A stretch of 64,000 nt of DNA from Bacillus cereus (GCF_025917685.1 NZ_CP089518.1:1427001-1491000); one strand, 5' to 3'. Shown: positions 9,226 to 19,536, numbered from the stretch's first letter. Notes: a model not told the origin generated them from the sequence alone. Made by a program: numbers and translations.

Positions 9226-10350
9226 ATGAGACGGATTTGTATAATAATTACGCTAATTATAATGTACGCAAGCATTATGCCGATTCCTACATATGCAAAA
9301 ATGAACGGTGGTGTCAGTGCTCGTAACGCAGTCTTAATGGAACAGCAATCTGGTCGTGTACTTTATGGGAAATTAGAACATGAGCCACAAAAAATTGCTA
9401 GTATAACGAAAATTATGACAGCATTGTTAGCTGCTGAATCAGGAAAAATGAAAGAACTAGTATCGGTTAGTAATGAAGCAGTACGAGTAGAAGGATCGGC
9501 AATTTATTTAAAGCCTGGACAAAAGGTAAAATTAGAGGATTTAGTATACGGACTCATGCTTAGGTCTGGTAATGATGCAGCGCAAGTAATTGCTGAAAAT
9601 GTAGGAGGGAGTATAGAAGGGTTCGTATATTTAATGAATGAAAAGGCGAAACAAATTGGAATGAAAGATACTCACTTTTCAAATCCTCATGGCTTGGATG
9701 GAGATGGATCACATTATTCGTCGGCCTATGATATGGCACTTTTAACGAAATATGCCATGGGGAACGAGACCTTTAAGAAGATTTTTGGAACCAAAACGTA
9801 TAAATCAGATTCTTGGGATTATCCGTGGAAAAATAAACATAAGCTTGTGACATCTTATTATGAATTTGCAACAGGAGGAAAAACAGGCTTTACAAAGAAA
9901 GCAGGACGAACGCTTGTTACAACGGCATCAAAAGATGGACTAGATTTAATTGTTGTAACTTTGAGTGCTTCTAGTGATTGGGATGACCATATGAATCTGT
10001 TTGACAAAGGTTTTGACCGTTTCAAGCAAACAAAAGTTTTAGGACAAGGAGCAATTGCTGAAATAAATGAAAAGAAATATGCCAATCATGTTTATACGAA
10101 AAATAGTTTTTCGGTACCGTTAACTGAAGAGGAAAAAAAGAGCGTAGTATTAAAAGTTGAACTGGATAAAAGTGCAAAACTTACGGATGGAGTAAAGGTT
10201 GGGAAGACAGACATTTATGTTGGTAATGAAAAAGTTGGAGAACGGAATTTATTTTATAGTAAACGGAAGTTAGTAGCTACAACGGGTATGTACTGGAACA
10301 ATGTGAAAGAAATTTTTTCTTACATGATAGGTGTTGGGAACGATGGTTAA
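9226..10350 (+). CDS. dacB: D-alanyl-D-alanine carboxypeptidase DacB (penicillin-binding protein 5*)
   Basis: 374 residues with a signal peptide (about 1-24, ending PTYA) and the penicillin-binding motifs S59-x-x-K62 (ASITK), S114-G-N (RSGND) and K219-T-G (GGKTGFT). It trims D-Ala from peptidoglycan stem peptides; in B. subtilis DacB acts in the forespore-facing space and sets spore-cortex cross-linking. ATG 9226 follows a GGGGGA site; reading open upstream to 9076 overlaps the SOD gene and is not used. It overlaps spmA, giving the conserved dacB-spmA-spmB sporulation operon. Confidence 0.95.
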   Translation: MRRICIIITLIIMYASIMPIPTYAKMNGGVSARNAVLMEQQSGRVLYGKLEHEPQKIASITKIMTALLAAESGKMKELVSVSNEAVRVEGSAIYLKPGQKVKLEDLVYGLMLRSGNDAAQVIAENVGGSIEGFVYLMNEKAKQIGMKDTHFSNPHGLDGDGSHYSSAYDMALLTKYAMGNETFKKIFGTKTYKSDSWDYPWKNKHKLVTSYYEFATGGKTGFTKKAGRTLVTTASKDGLDLIVVTLSASSDWDDHMNLFDKGFDRFKQTKVLGQGAIAEINEKKYANHVYTKNSFSVPLTEEEKKSVVLKVELDKSAKLTDGVKVGKTDIYVGNEKVGERNLFYSKRKLVATTGMYWNNVKEIFSYMIGVGNDG

Positions 10351-10939
10351 TCTCGTCTGGGCAGCGATGGCGGTCATAGGGGTTGTGTATGCCATGATAA
10401 ACGGAACGATGGAAGAAGTAACTAAAGCTGTATTTGACGGGTCAAAAGATGCGGTAACGATTTGCATAGGACTTATTAGCGTTTTAGTATTTTGGCTGGG
10501 CTTAATGAAAATTGCAGAGGAAGCAGGGTTGTTAAAAAAGTTAGTTACACTTTTTATGCCGATAGTAAAAAGATTGTTTCCAGAAATACCGAAGGATCAT
10601 CCGTCAATGGGATTTATTCTATCGAATATGATGGCGAACTTTTTTGGACTAGGTAATGCAGCAACCCCTCTCGGTATTAAAGCGATGGAACAACTGAAAG
10701 AATTAAATGGAGGGAAGGATTCGGCCAGTCGCTCTATGGTGACGTTTCTAGCATTAAATACATCAGCTATTACTTTAATTCCTACTACAGTCATTTCGAT
10801 TCGAATGACTTATGAATCAGCGAATCCTACTGAAATTGTTGGGGTAACATTCATTGCACAAGTGCTCTCGATGATCGGAGCAATTTGGATTGACCGCTAT
10901 TTTTACCAAAGAAGGAGTAGAAAGGGGCGGAAAAAATGA
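10343..10939 (+). CDS. spmA: Spore maturation protein SpmA
   Basis: 198 residues with several membrane helices and the conserved nucleoside-recognition/Gate-domain stretches FFGLGNAATPLGIKAME and TFLALNTSAITLIPTT. Needed in B. subtilis, with SpmB, for dehydration of the spore core. I choose ATG 10343 (MVNLVW, as in B. subtilis SpmA) rather than the GTG at 10331. The gene overlaps the end of dacB by 8 bp and spmB by an ATGA junction, indicating translational coupling. Confidence 0.95.
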   Translation: MVNLVWAAMAVIGVVYAMINGTMEEVTKAVFDGSKDAVTICIGLISVLVFWLGLMKIAEEAGLLKKLVTLFMPIVKRLFPEIPKDHPSMGFILSNMMANFFGLGNAATPLGIKAMEQLKELNGGKDSASRSMVTFLALNTSAITLIPTTVISIRMTYESANPTEIVGVTFIAQVLSMIGAIWIDRYFYQRRSRKGRKK

Positions 10940-11466
10940 GTATTGTAAATACAATTTCATTATGGGTAATCCCTTGTGTAATTGGTTTTATCCTTTTATA
11001 TGGCACGATAAAGAAAGTTCCGACGTATGAATCGTTCGTTGAGGGAGGAAAAGAAGGGATTCAAATTGCAGTTTCCATTTTACCGTTTATGGTTGGAATG
11101 CTTGTATCCATTTCTATTTTCCGGGCATCAGGTGCTTTAGATGCAATGATATCTGTAATGAAGCCGATGTTAGATTTAATTCATGTCCCAGCAGAAATCG
11201 TTCCACTTGCGCTTATACGTCCTATTTCGGGATCTGCCGGTTTAAGTATTACAACCGATTTAATTGCCACATATGGACCAGATTCGTTTATTGGAAGATT
11301 AGCTTCTACGATGCAAGGTAGTACAGATACGACATTTTATATTTTAACGGTATACTTTGGGGCTGTTGGTATTAGAAAAATGGGAGATGCATTAAAAGTA
11401 GGACTTTTTGCAGATTTAATCGGGATTATTTGCTCAATTGTGTTTGTTTCTTTATTGTTTCAGTAA
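10936..11466 (+). CDS. spmB: Spore maturation protein SpmB
   Basis: 176 residues, a multi-helix membrane protein with the Gate-domain stretch RPISGSAGLSITTDLI and STDTTFYILTVYFGAVGIRK. It is the partner of SpmA in spore-core dehydration and heat resistance. Its start overlaps the spmA stop (ATGA). The operon is closed by the hairpin at 11510. Confidence 0.95.
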   Translation: MSIVNTISLWVIPCVIGFILLYGTIKKVPTYESFVEGGKEGIQIAVSILPFMVGMLVSISIFRASGALDAMISVMKPMLDLIHVPAEIVPLALIRPISGSAGLSITTDLIATYGPDSFIGRLASTMQGSTDTTFYILTVYFGAVGIRKMGDALKVGLFADLIGIICSIVFVSLLFQ

Positions 11467-11509
11467 TACTATTCATTTTTTAAGCTATTTCGCTTATAAT
11501 ACGTATACG

Positions 11510-11547
11510 ACCACTATTAAGGTGTAGCTTAATGGTGGTTTTTTTAT
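11510..11547 (+). terminator. Terminator of the dacB-spmA-spmB operon
   Basis: Arms ACCACTATTAAG (11510-11521) and CTTAATGGTGGT (11528-11539) pair fully with one G-U, followed by seven Ts. The rest of the gap 11467-11755 is A/T-rich with no ORF or further structure that I can name. Confidence 0.88.
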
Positions 11548-11755
11548 GCAGTATTTTTGACAAAATGATGAACTTTTATTGTGAGAAATATGAAAAATAT
11601 GGACAATAATAAAGGATAAAAACATGATTTGACCTTTATATGTTTATTATCATCGCTATGTTGTTTAAGTGAGATGAGGTGAACAGTCGTAAAACGTATG
11701 CGGTTGCCAAGTCTTTCTAATGTAAGGTAAGATAAATTCGAGGTGAAAAAAAGAA

Positions 11756-12484
11756 ATGGAACGATTACAAAAAGTGATTGCGCAAGCAGGTATTGCATCG
11801 AGAAGAAAGGCTGAGGAATTAATTCAGCAAGGGAAAGTGAAAGTTAATGGGAAAATAGTGAAGGAGTTAGGAACAAAAGTAACTCCTCAAGATAAAGTAG
11901 AAGTAAATAACATCCCTCTTGAAAAAGAAGAACCTGTTTATTTTTTACTATATAAACCAACTGGTGTAATTTCAAGTGTATCAGATGATAAAGGAAGAAA
12001 TGTTGTAACAGACTTTTTCCCTGAAATTACACAACGTTTATTCCCAATCGGACGTCTAGATTATGATACGTCTGGCGTATTATTGATGACAAACGATGGA
12101 GATTTCGCCAATGTATTAATGCACCCGAGATATAAAGTTGACAAAACATATGTTGCAAAAATTAAAGGACCATTAACAGGTGAGAAAATTCGCATGTTAG
12201 AACGAGGTGTTACATTAGAAGACGGGAAAACAGCACCAGCAAATGTGAAAATTATTTCTTGGGACAAGCGTAAAGAGATGGCAATTGTACAATTAACAAT
12301 TCATGAAGGTCGTAACCGTCAAGTACGTCGTATGTTTGAAGCGTTAGACTGTAAAGTTGTGAAATTAAAACGTGAACGTTATGCTTTCTTAGAAGTAGGG
12401 AGCCTGCGACCTGGTGATGCGAGAGAATTGACGCCACATGAGGTGAAACAATTACGCGCGCTTGCTTCTACAAAGCCAAGATAA
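11756..12484 (+). CDS. rluB: 23S rRNA pseudouridine synthase RluB
   Basis: 242 residues: an N-terminal S4 RNA-binding domain (about 1-60, LQKVIAQAGIASRRKAE) followed by an RsuA/RluB-type pseudouridine synthase domain with catalytic D102 in GRLDYDTSG and GRNRQVRRM near the end. Modifies helix 93 of 23S rRNA (U2605 in E. coli numbering). In B. subtilis rluB (ypuL) likewise sits between spmB and resA, which supports the subfamily call. The lysine/arginine-rich C-terminus suits RNA binding. Confidence 0.93.
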   Translation: MERLQKVIAQAGIASRRKAEELIQQGKVKVNGKIVKELGTKVTPQDKVEVNNIPLEKEEPVYFLLYKPTGVISSVSDDKGRNVVTDFFPEITQRLFPIGRLDYDTSGVLLMTNDGDFANVLMHPRYKVDKTYVAKIKGPLTGEKIRMLERGVTLEDGKTAPANVKIISWDKRKEMAIVQLTIHEGRNRQVRRMFEALDCKVVKLKRERYAFLEVGSLRPGDARELTPHEVKQLRALASTKPR

Positions 12485-12501
12485 GCTATAGAGTTACAAT
12501 T

Positions 12502-12532
12502 TCACCAGTGGAGTGCTCTGCTGGTGATTTAT
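12502..12532 (+). terminator. Hairpin between rluB and resA, probable weak terminator
   Basis: CACCAG and CTGGTG (12503-12508 and 12521-12526) extend inward through GAG/CTC with two G-U pairs to give an 11-bp stem. The following ATTTATT is a poor U tract, so read-through into resA is likely. Confidence 0.55.
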
Positions 12533-12568
12533 TCAATACATACATTTATCGAGGAGAGGAGAGACAAT

Positions 12569-13090
12569 ATGAAAAAAAATCGCTTATTATTTCGTGTTAT
12601 CATTCTGCTCATTTTAAGCGGTGCTGTAGGATTTACACTCTATCAAGGATTTTTCGCTGATAAAGAGAAAATGCAAATTGGAAAAGAAGCACCTAATTTT
12701 GTTGTGACGGATTTGGAAGGAAAGAAAATTGAATTAAAAGACCTAAAGGGAAAAGGTGTATTTTTAAACTTTTGGGGAACTTGGTGTAAACCTTGTGAAA
12801 AAGAAATGCCTTACATGAATGAGCTATATCCGAAATATAAGGAAAAAGGCGTTGAAATTATTGCGTTAGATGCAGATGAAACGGATATCGCAGTAAAGAA
12901 CTTTGTAAACCAATATGGTTTAAAATTCCCAGTTGCGATTGATAAAGGAACAAAGATTATAGGGACATATGGAGTAGGACCATTACCTACAAGCTTTTTG
13001 ATTGATAAAGATGGAAAAGTAGTGGAGAAAATTATAGGTGAACAAACGAAAGAACAGTTAGAAGGGTATTTAAAGAAAATTACTCCGTAA
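12569..13090 (+). CDS. resA: Thiol-disulfide oxidoreductase ResA
   Basis: 173 residues: an N-terminal membrane anchor (about 5-27) and an extracytoplasmic thioredoxin-fold domain with the redox pair C73-x-x-C76 (TWCKPC). ResA keeps the CXXCH cysteines of apocytochrome c reduced so that ResBC can attach haem. The dipeptide between the cysteines is Lys-Pro, where B. subtilis ResA has Glu-Pro as I recall. ATG 12569 follows GAGGAGAG; reading open to 12524 has no ribosome site. It is first of the resABC set. Confidence 0.94.
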   Translation: MKKNRLLFRVIILLILSGAVGFTLYQGFFADKEKMQIGKEAPNFVVTDLEGKKIELKDLKGKGVFLNFWGTWCKPCEKEMPYMNELYPKYKEKGVEIIALDADETDIAVKNFVNQYGLKFPVAIDKGTKIIGTYGVGPLPTSFLIDKDGKVVEKIIGEQTKEQLEGYLKKITP

Positions 13091-13214
13091 TAAAGAAAGC
13101 CTTTACATATGAGGTGCTTACGTATAGCGCCTTCGATTTGAAATTTCTGAGTATTGCGGTAACTTAAAGGTAGAATATACAATAGTACATATAGATACAG
13201 GGGCGGTGAGAGTA

Positions 13215-14837
13215 TTGAAAGAAATTAAGTGTGAATGTGGACATGTTAATCCGATAGGAACCGTGTTTTGTGAAGCTTGCGGAAAACCATTTGAAGGCAA
13301 TGAGAATGTGAAATTACTAGATATGAGATATGAGGGAAGCGCACGAAGATCTCTCACACATACAAAAACGATAGTAGATAAAATCTGGAGTTTTTTCTCT
13401 TCTGTAAAAGTAGGTGTATGGTTAATCGTAATAACTTTAGCTGCATCGGCAATAGGAACTATCTTTCCTCAAGAAATGTACATAACTCCAGGAATCGAAC
13501 CAGCTGAATATTATAAGACAGAGTATGGCTTTTTAGGGCAATTATACTATCAATTAGGATTTAATAATTTATATGGATCATGGTGGTATATGATTTTAAT
13601 TGCTTCCATTGGTATTTCACTTGTTATATGTAGTTTAGACCGTGTAATTCCTCTATATAAAGCTTTAAAAAAACAAGGGGTGAAAAGACACCCAGGCTTT
13701 TTAAAGAGACAGAGATTGTACGGGACTGGTTCGCCGCAAGAGGGTGATTTAGACAAAATTCAAGTGAATTTAAAGAAGAGAAATTATAATGTAAAAGTAG
13801 AAGACGGTAATATTTTAGCAGAAAAAGGACGTTTCTCTCGCTGGGGTCCATATGTGAATCATATTGGTCTTATTATCTTTTTATTGGGTTCAATGCTGCG
13901 CTTCTTACCAAGTATGTACGTGGACGAAGCCCTTTGGTTACGTGATGGTGAAACGAAAGAAATACCAGGAACTGATGGACAATACTATTTGAAAAACGAA
14001 AAGTTTATAAAGGAAGTTTATGATAAGAGTAAGGATAAAGAAGTTTATGATGAGGCGATTGATCGTATTGGTGATAAAATGATCGCGAAAAATTTCCAAA
14101 CGAATGCCGTATTATATAAAGCGGTCGGGGAAAATATAGCAGGTCAAAAGCCTAAATTAGAAAAGGTAAAAGAAGCTGAAATTCGAGTGAATGAACCACT
14201 GAAGTTTGACCAATTTGCTGTTTATCAAGTGGATTATAAGGAAAGTGAATTTAAAAGTATGTCCTTCCATTTGCAAAATAAAACAAATAATCAAAAGTGG
14301 GGACCGATTAAAGTGAATTTAGCGAATCCTACAGAAAAATATGATTTAGGAAACGGGTATTCTCTAGAACTATTAAGCTATTTTCCTGATTTTTATTTTG
14401 ATGAAAATGGAAAGCCGAATACGAAGACAAAATTGCCAAACAATCCTGCATTCGTCTTTAAAATGTTTACCCCAGAAACACCAGATGGTGAAGTGAGCTT
14501 TGTTGGTATTCAGCAAAATATAGAACCTGACGGGAACAATAAATATAAAATGTCATTTGCAGGTGTGGAAATGCAAAATGCAACAGCACTTACTGTAAGA
14601 AAAGATTTAACGCTTTGGATTCTTGGTATTGGTGGATTTATATTTATGGTTGGTGTGATTCAAGGTATGTATTGGAACCATCGCCGTATTTGGATACAAC
14701 GCGTCAATGATGAGTGGTGGGTTGCAGGTCATACAAATAAAAATTGGTTCGGTTTAAAGAAAGATATTGAAAGAGTACTAGAAGGAACAGCGATTCCGCA
14801 ACCAAACGATAAAATGAATGATAAAAAAATTAGTTAA
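13215..14837 (+). CDS. resB: Cytochrome c biogenesis protein ResB
   Basis: 540 residues. An N-terminal zinc-ribbon-like knot (CECGH...CEAC, residues 5-24) precedes three membrane helices around residues 65-85, 115-135 and 210-230, a large extracytoplasmic domain and a C-terminal helix near 465-485. With ResC it forms the system II haem lyase for c-type cytochromes. TTG 13215 (MKEIKCECG) is preferred over GTG 13206 because GGTGAG sits at correct spacing. The 124-bp gap after resA contains a short imperfect hairpin near 13109-13133. Confidence 0.94.
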   Translation: MKEIKCECGHVNPIGTVFCEACGKPFEGNENVKLLDMRYEGSARRSLTHTKTIVDKIWSFFSSVKVGVWLIVITLAASAIGTIFPQEMYITPGIEPAEYYKTEYGFLGQLYYQLGFNNLYGSWWYMILIASIGISLVICSLDRVIPLYKALKKQGVKRHPGFLKRQRLYGTGSPQEGDLDKIQVNLKKRNYNVKVEDGNILAEKGRFSRWGPYVNHIGLIIFLLGSMLRFLPSMYVDEALWLRDGETKEIPGTDGQYYLKNEKFIKEVYDKSKDKEVYDEAIDRIGDKMIAKNFQTNAVLYKAVGENIAGQKPKLEKVKEAEIRVNEPLKFDQFAVYQVDYKESEFKSMSFHLQNKTNNQKWGPIKVNLANPTEKYDLGNGYSLELLSYFPDFYFDENGKPNTKTKLPNNPAFVFKMFTPETPDGEVSFVGIQQNIEPDGNNKYKMSFAGVEMQNATALTVRKDLTLWILGIGGFIFMVGVIQGMYWNHRRIWIQRVNDEWWVAGHTNKNWFGLKKDIERVLEGTAIPQPNDKMNDKKIS

Positions 14838-14851
14838 GGTGGGGAAACGAT

Positions 14852-16009
14852 ATGGTGCAAATAAGTAGTAATTTTCTGTTCGCTGCGTTCATCTTATATT
14901 TAATCGCAACTTTATTTTTTGGAGGAGCAATTAAAGAAAAAGGTAACAAGTGGGCAAATATAGGTATAACAATAACAATTTTAGGTTTTGTAGCCCAAAC
15001 GGTATATTTTATAACGAGATGGATCGCTTCAGGACATGCACCAGTTAGTAATTTCTTCGAGTTTGGTACCTTCTTCGGGATGATGCTTGTTGGCGCTTTT
15101 ATTGTTATGTATTTTATGTATCGCGTAAGTATTATCGGATTGTTTGCATTGCCAATCGCGCTTTTATTAATTGCATATGCAAGCATGTTTCCTAGAGAAA
15201 TATCACCGCTTATCCCATCTTTAAAAAGTAATTGGCTACATATTCATGTAACGACAGCGGCAGCAGGACAAGCGATTTTAGCAATTAGTTTTATTACGGG
15301 CGTAATGTATTTACTGAAAAATGTAGATCAATCAACAAGAAGTAAGCGCACATTTTGGTTAGAAACAGTAGTTTTCACACTTGTTTGTACGGTTGGATTT
15401 ATTGGAGTAACAACGGTATTCTCTAGTATGAAATACGAAGCAAAGTTTCAATGGATTGATAAAAATGAACAACAAGTCGAGATGAAGTATAATCTTCCAG
15501 CTTTAGTTGGACCACATGAAGGGAAGTTAATAACAGAAAATAAATTAGAGCCGACAGTAGAAGTTCCAGCAATTGTAAACGCAAAAAAATTAAATACTGT
15601 TATTTGGTCAGTGATAGTTGGAACACTACTTTATATTGTATTAAGACTTGTTTTACGCAAACGAGTATCAGCGGCACTTCAGCCGTTAGTAAAGAATACG
15701 AATAGTGATTTACTAGATGAAATCGGATATCGTTCTATTGCGATAGGGTTCCCAGTGTTTACGTTAGGAGCGTTAATCTTTGCAATGATCTGGGCTCAAA
15801 TTGCTTGGACGCGCTTTTGGGGTTGGGATCCAAAAGAAGTTTGGGCACTTATTACATGGCTCTTTTATGCTGCGGTATTACATTTACGTTTATCTAAAGG
15901 ATGGCATGGAGAAAAGTCTGCTTGGCTTGCAGTAATTGGTTTTGCAATAATTATGTTTAACTTTATTGTAGTAAACTTAATTATTGCGGGTTTACATTCA
16001 TATGCATAG
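14852..16009 (+). CDS. resC: Cytochrome c biogenesis protein ResC (CcsA/CcsB family)
   Basis: 385 residues, about eight membrane helices, with the tryptophan-rich haem-handling WWD-type motif [14 protein letters not shown] near residues 325-338 and conserved histidines in external loops ([10 protein letters not shown]). ResC carries haem across the membrane and, with ResB, ligates it to apocytochrome c. It lies 14 bp after resB with GGTGGGG upstream of the ATG. Unlike a simple resABCDE operon, a strong terminator follows it. Confidence 0.94.
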   Translation: MVQISSNFLFAAFILYLIATLFFGGAIKEKGNKWANIGITITILGFVAQTVYFITRWIASGHAPVSNFFEFGTFFGMMLVGAFIVMYFMYRVSIIGLFALPIALLLIAYASMFPREISPLIPSLKSNWLHIHVTTAAAGQAILAISFITGVMYLLKNVDQSTRSKRTFWLETVVFTLVCTVGFIGVTTVFSSMKYEAKFQWIDKNEQQVEMKYNLPALVGPHEGKLITENKLEPTVEVPAIVNAKKLNTVIWSVIVGTLLYIVLRLVLRKRVSAALQPLVKNTNSDLLDEIGYRSIAIGFPVFTLGALIFAMIWAQIAWTRFWGWDPKEVWALITWLFYAAVLHLRLSKGWHGEKSAWLAVIGFAIIMFNFIVVNLIIAGLHSYA

Positions 16010-16015
16010 AGAAAT

Positions 16016-16055
16016 AAAATAGGAGAGTGTATGTCACTTTCCTATTTTATTTTTG
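16016..16055 (+). terminator. Terminator between resC and resD
   Basis: 14-bp arms (16016-16029 and 16035-16048) with one G-U pair and a U-rich tail. It separates resABC from resDE. Confidence 0.88.
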
Positions 16056-16310
16056 TCAACTTTTCTTCTTTTTTGAGAAAAACATGACAAAGTAGCGGTT
16101 GATTTTGTAAAATGATGTCGAGGACATTATATACTGTTCAAAAAAAATACATAGTTTTGGAAAAAAAATGAACAAACTTTATTATTCTTGTGAAGCATAA
16201 TATGGAAAGTGAAACGTTTAAAAAATATTTTGTTAAATGAGAATAAGTGCAACATTATATTGTAGAAGGGTAGGTGTGAACCGTTGCGCTAAAATGCGTA
16301 GCGGGTAGAA
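16049..16310 (+). promoter_or_regulatory. resDE upstream region
   Basis: About 260 bp, very A/T-rich, without an ORF. It must hold the resD promoter because a terminator precedes it. I see A tracts near 16140-16170 and GTAGGTGTGAACC near 16270, but I cannot assign the -35/-10 pair with confidence. Confidence 0.4.
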
Positions 16311-17027
16311 ATGGAAAATGAATCAAGAATATTAATTGTAGACGATGAGGATCGTATTCGTCGCTTATTGAAAATGTATTTAGAAAGAGAGCAATACACA
16401 ATTGAAGAAGCAGATAATGGTGATACAGCTTTAGAAATGGCCTTACAAAATGATTATGATTTAATCTTATTAGATCTTATGATGCCTGGTAAAGATGGTA
16501 TCGAAGTGTGCAAAGGGGTTCGTGAGAAGAAAGCGACGCCAATTATTATGCTGACAGCAAAAGGTGAAGAAGTAAATCGGGTACAAGGGTTTGAGGTAGG
16601 AACTGATGATTATATCGTGAAACCATTTAGCCCTCGTGAAGTAGTGCTTCGTGTGAAAGCGGTATTACGCCGTGCTGTACCAACAACATTCTTTACACAG
16701 GATACAACGACGAAAGATGTTACTGTGTTCCCACATTTAACAATTGATAACGACGCACATCGTGTTACAGCAGATGGTAATGAAGTGAATTTAACACCGA
16801 AAGAGTATGAATTACTATTATTCTTAGCGAAAGCTCCAGATAAAGTGTTTGACCGTGAGCAATTGTTAAAAGAAGTATGGCAATATGAATTCTTCGGAGA
16901 TTTACGTACAGTTGATACGCATGTAAAGCGTTTACGTGAGAAGTTAAGTAAAAAATCACCAGATGCTGCGAAGATGATTGTTACTGTTTGGGGCGTTGGT
17001 TACAAGTTTGAGGTTGTGAACGACTGA
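16311..17027 (+). CDS. resD: Response regulator ResD (OmpR family)
   Basis: 238 residues: a receiver domain with acidic pocket D11/D12, phosphoacceptor D55 (LLLDLMMPG) and K105 (VKPFSP), then an OmpR/PhoB winged-helix domain (about 140-235, NLTPKEYELLLFLA). ResD controls aerobic-to-anaerobic respiration genes and, in B. cereus, influences enterotoxins (known for the family). Its TGA overlaps the resE ATG (TGATG), indicating translational coupling. Confidence 0.95.
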   Translation: MENESRILIVDDEDRIRRLLKMYLEREQYTIEEADNGDTALEMALQNDYDLILLDLMMPGKDGIEVCKGVREKKATPIIMLTAKGEEVNRVQGFEVGTDDYIVKPFSPREVVLRVKAVLRRAVPTTFFTQDTTTKDVTVFPHLTIDNDAHRVTADGNEVNLTPKEYELLLFLAKAPDKVFDREQLLKEVWQYEFFGDLRTVDTHVKRLREKLSKKSPDAAKMIVTVWGVGYKFEVVND

Positions 17028-18802
17028 TGCTTTGGAGAAGTGTAGTAGGGAAGTTATGGATGACCATATTACTTCTCGTTTCGTTTGTTCTTGGATTTGT
17101 TGCGATTTTACTTTCGCAGTTTTTTAGAACGTATTATGTTGATATGAGTGAAGCTAGGCTTCAAAAAGTTGCAACTAGTGTTTCAGAGTTAATTGAAGAA
17201 GGTGCCGATGTAAAAACGATTGAGAATATCGCGTATAAATTCTCTGATCCACTTTCAAGAATCATTATTGTAGAAGATGGTAAGGAGATTTCCTCTTCTC
17301 CGAAACAAGAAGGGTTAGTTACTCTAACGATAGATGATTTAAAAGAAGATAAAGAATTAGCTGCTGTATTTAAAGACAAAAAAGAAATTAAAAATAACAT
17401 TAGAAAAGCTTCTAATAGTAGGAAGAATAAAAATACTGAAAATGATATTATGATCGTCGGAAAACCGGTGCAATCAAAAAATCAAAGTGCAGTGTTCGTA
17501 TATGAATCATTGCAAGTGCCGATACAAGGTATGGAGAGAACGACTGATTTTATTTTCTTATCGGCTGGGATTGCGATTATATTAACAACCTTCTTTGCGT
17601 TCTTCTTATCTACTCGAATTACAGCACCGCTTCGTAAAATGCGTGAGGTTGCTTTTGAGGTGGCACGTGGGAAGTTTGATGCAAAGGCTCCTATGGTTTC
17701 TCAGGATGAAATTGGTGAGCTTGCAACGGCCTTAAATCAAATGGGGAAACAGTTGAAGTTTAATATGAATGCCTTGCAGCAAGAAAAAGAACAGTTAGCT
17801 AGTATTTTGAGTAGTATGGCAGATGGGGTTATTACGTTAAATCAAGAAGGGGAAGTCGTAGTTATTAATCCACCGGCCGAACATTTCTTACAAGTTTGGC
17901 AAGAAGAAAAAGAGATAGAGCTAAGTAAAAAACTACCTTCTGAACTTGTTGAACTATTCCATCTCGTTGTAGAAAGTGAGCAACAACAAGTTGTTGAAAT
18001 TAATTTGCAAAAAGGTAACTACGTAGTTCTTATGACGCCGCTTTACAATCAAACGAAAATTCGTGGGGCTGTAGCAGTGTTGCGTGATATGACGGAAGAA
18101 CGTCGCCTTGAGAAGATGCGTCAAGACTTTATCGCGAATGTATCACATGAACTTCGTACACCAATGGTCATGCTTCAAGGGTATAGTGAAGCGATTTTAG
18201 ATGATATTGTGCAAACGAAAGAGGAAATTAATGAGTTTGTTCAAATCATTTATGATGAATCTGTTCGTTTAGGTAAGCTTGTAAATGAATTATTAGATTT
18301 AGCTCGTATGGAAAGTGGTCACGTAGAGTTACATATTGGTGAAGTAGATATTCATCCATTTGTCGAAAAAATTGGCCGTAAATTCCAAGGGATTGCAAAG
18401 GATAAAGAAGTTCAATTAACAGTTGATTTCCAAAGCCCAATTGAACAATATCCGTTTGATGCAGATCGTATGGAGCAGGTATTGACGAATTTAATTGATA
18501 ATGCAATCCGTCATACAAATGCGGGTGGACATGTTACACTTGTAATTAATACGGAAAATAGTGGGCTTACTTTTGAAGTGCAGGATTCAGGTGCGGGTAT
18601 TCCAGAAGAAGATATTCCATTCTTGTTCGATCGGTTCTATAAAGCTGACAAAGCGAGAACGCGTGGGAAAAAGGTTGGAACTGGACTCGGACTTGCGATT
18701 GCTAAAAATATTGTTCAAGGTCATGATGGAAAGATTTCTGTATCCAGTGTCGTTGGAGAAGGAACTACATTCTCTGTATATTTACCAAATCGTATAATTT
18801 AG
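17027..18802 (+). CDS. resE: Redox sensor histidine kinase ResE
   Basis: 591 residues. Two membrane helices (about 10-31 and 174-195) enclose an extracytoplasmic loop; HAMP (about 196-248), PAS (about 255-355), HisKA with H374 (NVSHELRTP) and a HATPase domain (NLIDNAIRHTN, DSGAGIPEEDIP, GTGLGLAIAK) follow. It phosphorylates ResD, probably in response to oxygen, NO or the quinone redox state (family knowledge). B. subtilis carries sigX-rsiX after resE; here a cobalamin adenosyltransferase gene follows instead. Confidence 0.95.
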   Translation: MLWRSVVGKLWMTILLLVSFVLGFVAILLSQFFRTYYVDMSEARLQKVATSVSELIEEGADVKTIENIAYKFSDPLSRIIIVEDGKEISSSPKQEGLVTLTIDDLKEDKELAAVFKDKKEIKNNIRKASNSRKNKNTENDIMIVGKPVQSKNQSAVFVYESLQVPIQGMERTTDFIFLSAGIAIILTTFFAFFLSTRITAPLRKMREVAFEVARGKFDAKAPMVSQDEIGELATALNQMGKQLKFNMNALQQEKEQLASILSSMADGVITLNQEGEVVVINPPAEHFLQVWQEEKEIELSKKLPSELVELFHLVVESEQQQVVEINLQKGNYVVLMTPLYNQTKIRGAVAVLRDMTEERRLEKMRQDFIANVSHELRTPMVMLQGYSEAILDDIVQTKEEINEFVQIIYDESVRLGKLVNELLDLARMESGHVELHIGEVDIHPFVEKIGRKFQGIAKDKEVQLTVDFQSPIEQYPFDADRMEQVLTNLIDNAIRHTNAGGHVTLVINTENSGLTFEVQDSGAGIPEEDIPFLFDRFYKADKARTRGKKVGTGLGLAIAKNIVQGHDGKISVSSVVGEGTTFSVYLPNRII

Positions 18803-18835
18803 ATATATATGTTTTTTAAAAGTGATAATGAATAA

Positions 18836-18900
18836 AAGCTCTACTGTTTTTTTATTTTTTTGTAAGTTCAATTAAATAAAGAATGGTAGAGTTTTTTCTT
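18836..18900 (+). terminator. Possible resDE terminator
   Basis: CTCTAC and GTAGAG about 45 bases apart, with a T-rich loop and TTTTTT after the second arm. The stem is short and the loop long, so the call is weak. Confidence 0.4.
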
Positions 18901-18937
18901 TAATAATCAGTATGAAAAAGAGAGGTGTCATAATGAA

Positions 18938-19519
18938 ATGAAACTTTATACAAAAACAGGAGATAAAGGGGAAACGAGTGTAATAGGTGGCCGAGTGGAT
19001 AAAGATCATATACGTGTAGAAGCTTATGGCACAATTGATGAGGCGAATTCTCATATCGGATACGCGCTGTCAAAATTGCAAGAGGAATGTTTTCGTGACA
19101 TTTATAACGAGCTTGAAAATATTCAACATGAACTATTTGATTGTGGAGGAGATTTAGCAATAGTAGAGAAGAAAATCCCCTATAAAGTAACGATAGAGAT
19201 GGTGGAGTATTTAGAGAGAAGAATTGATTTGTATACAGAAGAAGCGCCGCCATTAGAACGTTTTATTTTACCAGGTGGTAGCGAGGGATCAGCTGCAATA
19301 CACATTGCACGTACAGTTATAAGAAGAGCAGAACGTTGTATAGTGTCATTGCAAAAAGAAGGAGAAACCAATGAAATTGTTCTAAAGTATGTAAATAGGT
19401 TATCTGATTATTTGTTTGCGGTAGCTAGAGTAATAAATGCGCGTTTACAAGTGAAAGATGTGGAATATAACCGCAGTGCACTTGTTTTTCGCAATAAAGA
19501 AGAGAAGGAAGTGGAGTAA
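18938..19519 (+). CDS. Cob(I)yrinic acid a,c-diamide adenosyltransferase (PduO type)
   Basis: 193 residues with the PduO-family ATP loop TKTGDKGETS (5-14), GTIDEANSHIG (about 31-41), the trimer-core RTVIRRAER (about 128-136) and LSDYLFAVAR near the end. Transfers the adenosyl group of ATP to cob(I)alamin, making the coenzyme for B12-dependent mutases and eliminases. ATG 18938 lies 11 bases after GAGGTG; an ATG at 18932 is followed at once by a stop. No cobalamin riboswitch is seen upstream and no other B12 gene is adjacent. Confidence 0.93.
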   Translation: MKLYTKTGDKGETSVIGGRVDKDHIRVEAYGTIDEANSHIGYALSKLQEECFRDIYNELENIQHELFDCGGDLAIVEKKIPYKVTIEMVEYLERRIDLYTEEAPPLERFILPGGSEGSAAIHIARTVIRRAERCIVSLQKEGETNEIVLKYVNRLSDYLFAVARVINARLQVKDVEYNRSALVFRNKEEKEVE

Positions 19520-19536
19520 TTCACTTCCTTTTTTTG
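19505..19536 (+). terminator. Terminator after the adenosyltransferase gene
   Basis: Arms AAGGAAGTG and CACTTCCTT with an 8-base loop that contains the TAA stop, followed by a T run. Confidence 0.9.

Noticed and set aside
13109..13133. Hairpin between resA and resB as a terminator
   Set aside because: The stem is imperfect with a bulge and no T run follows; at most an RNA processing or stability element.
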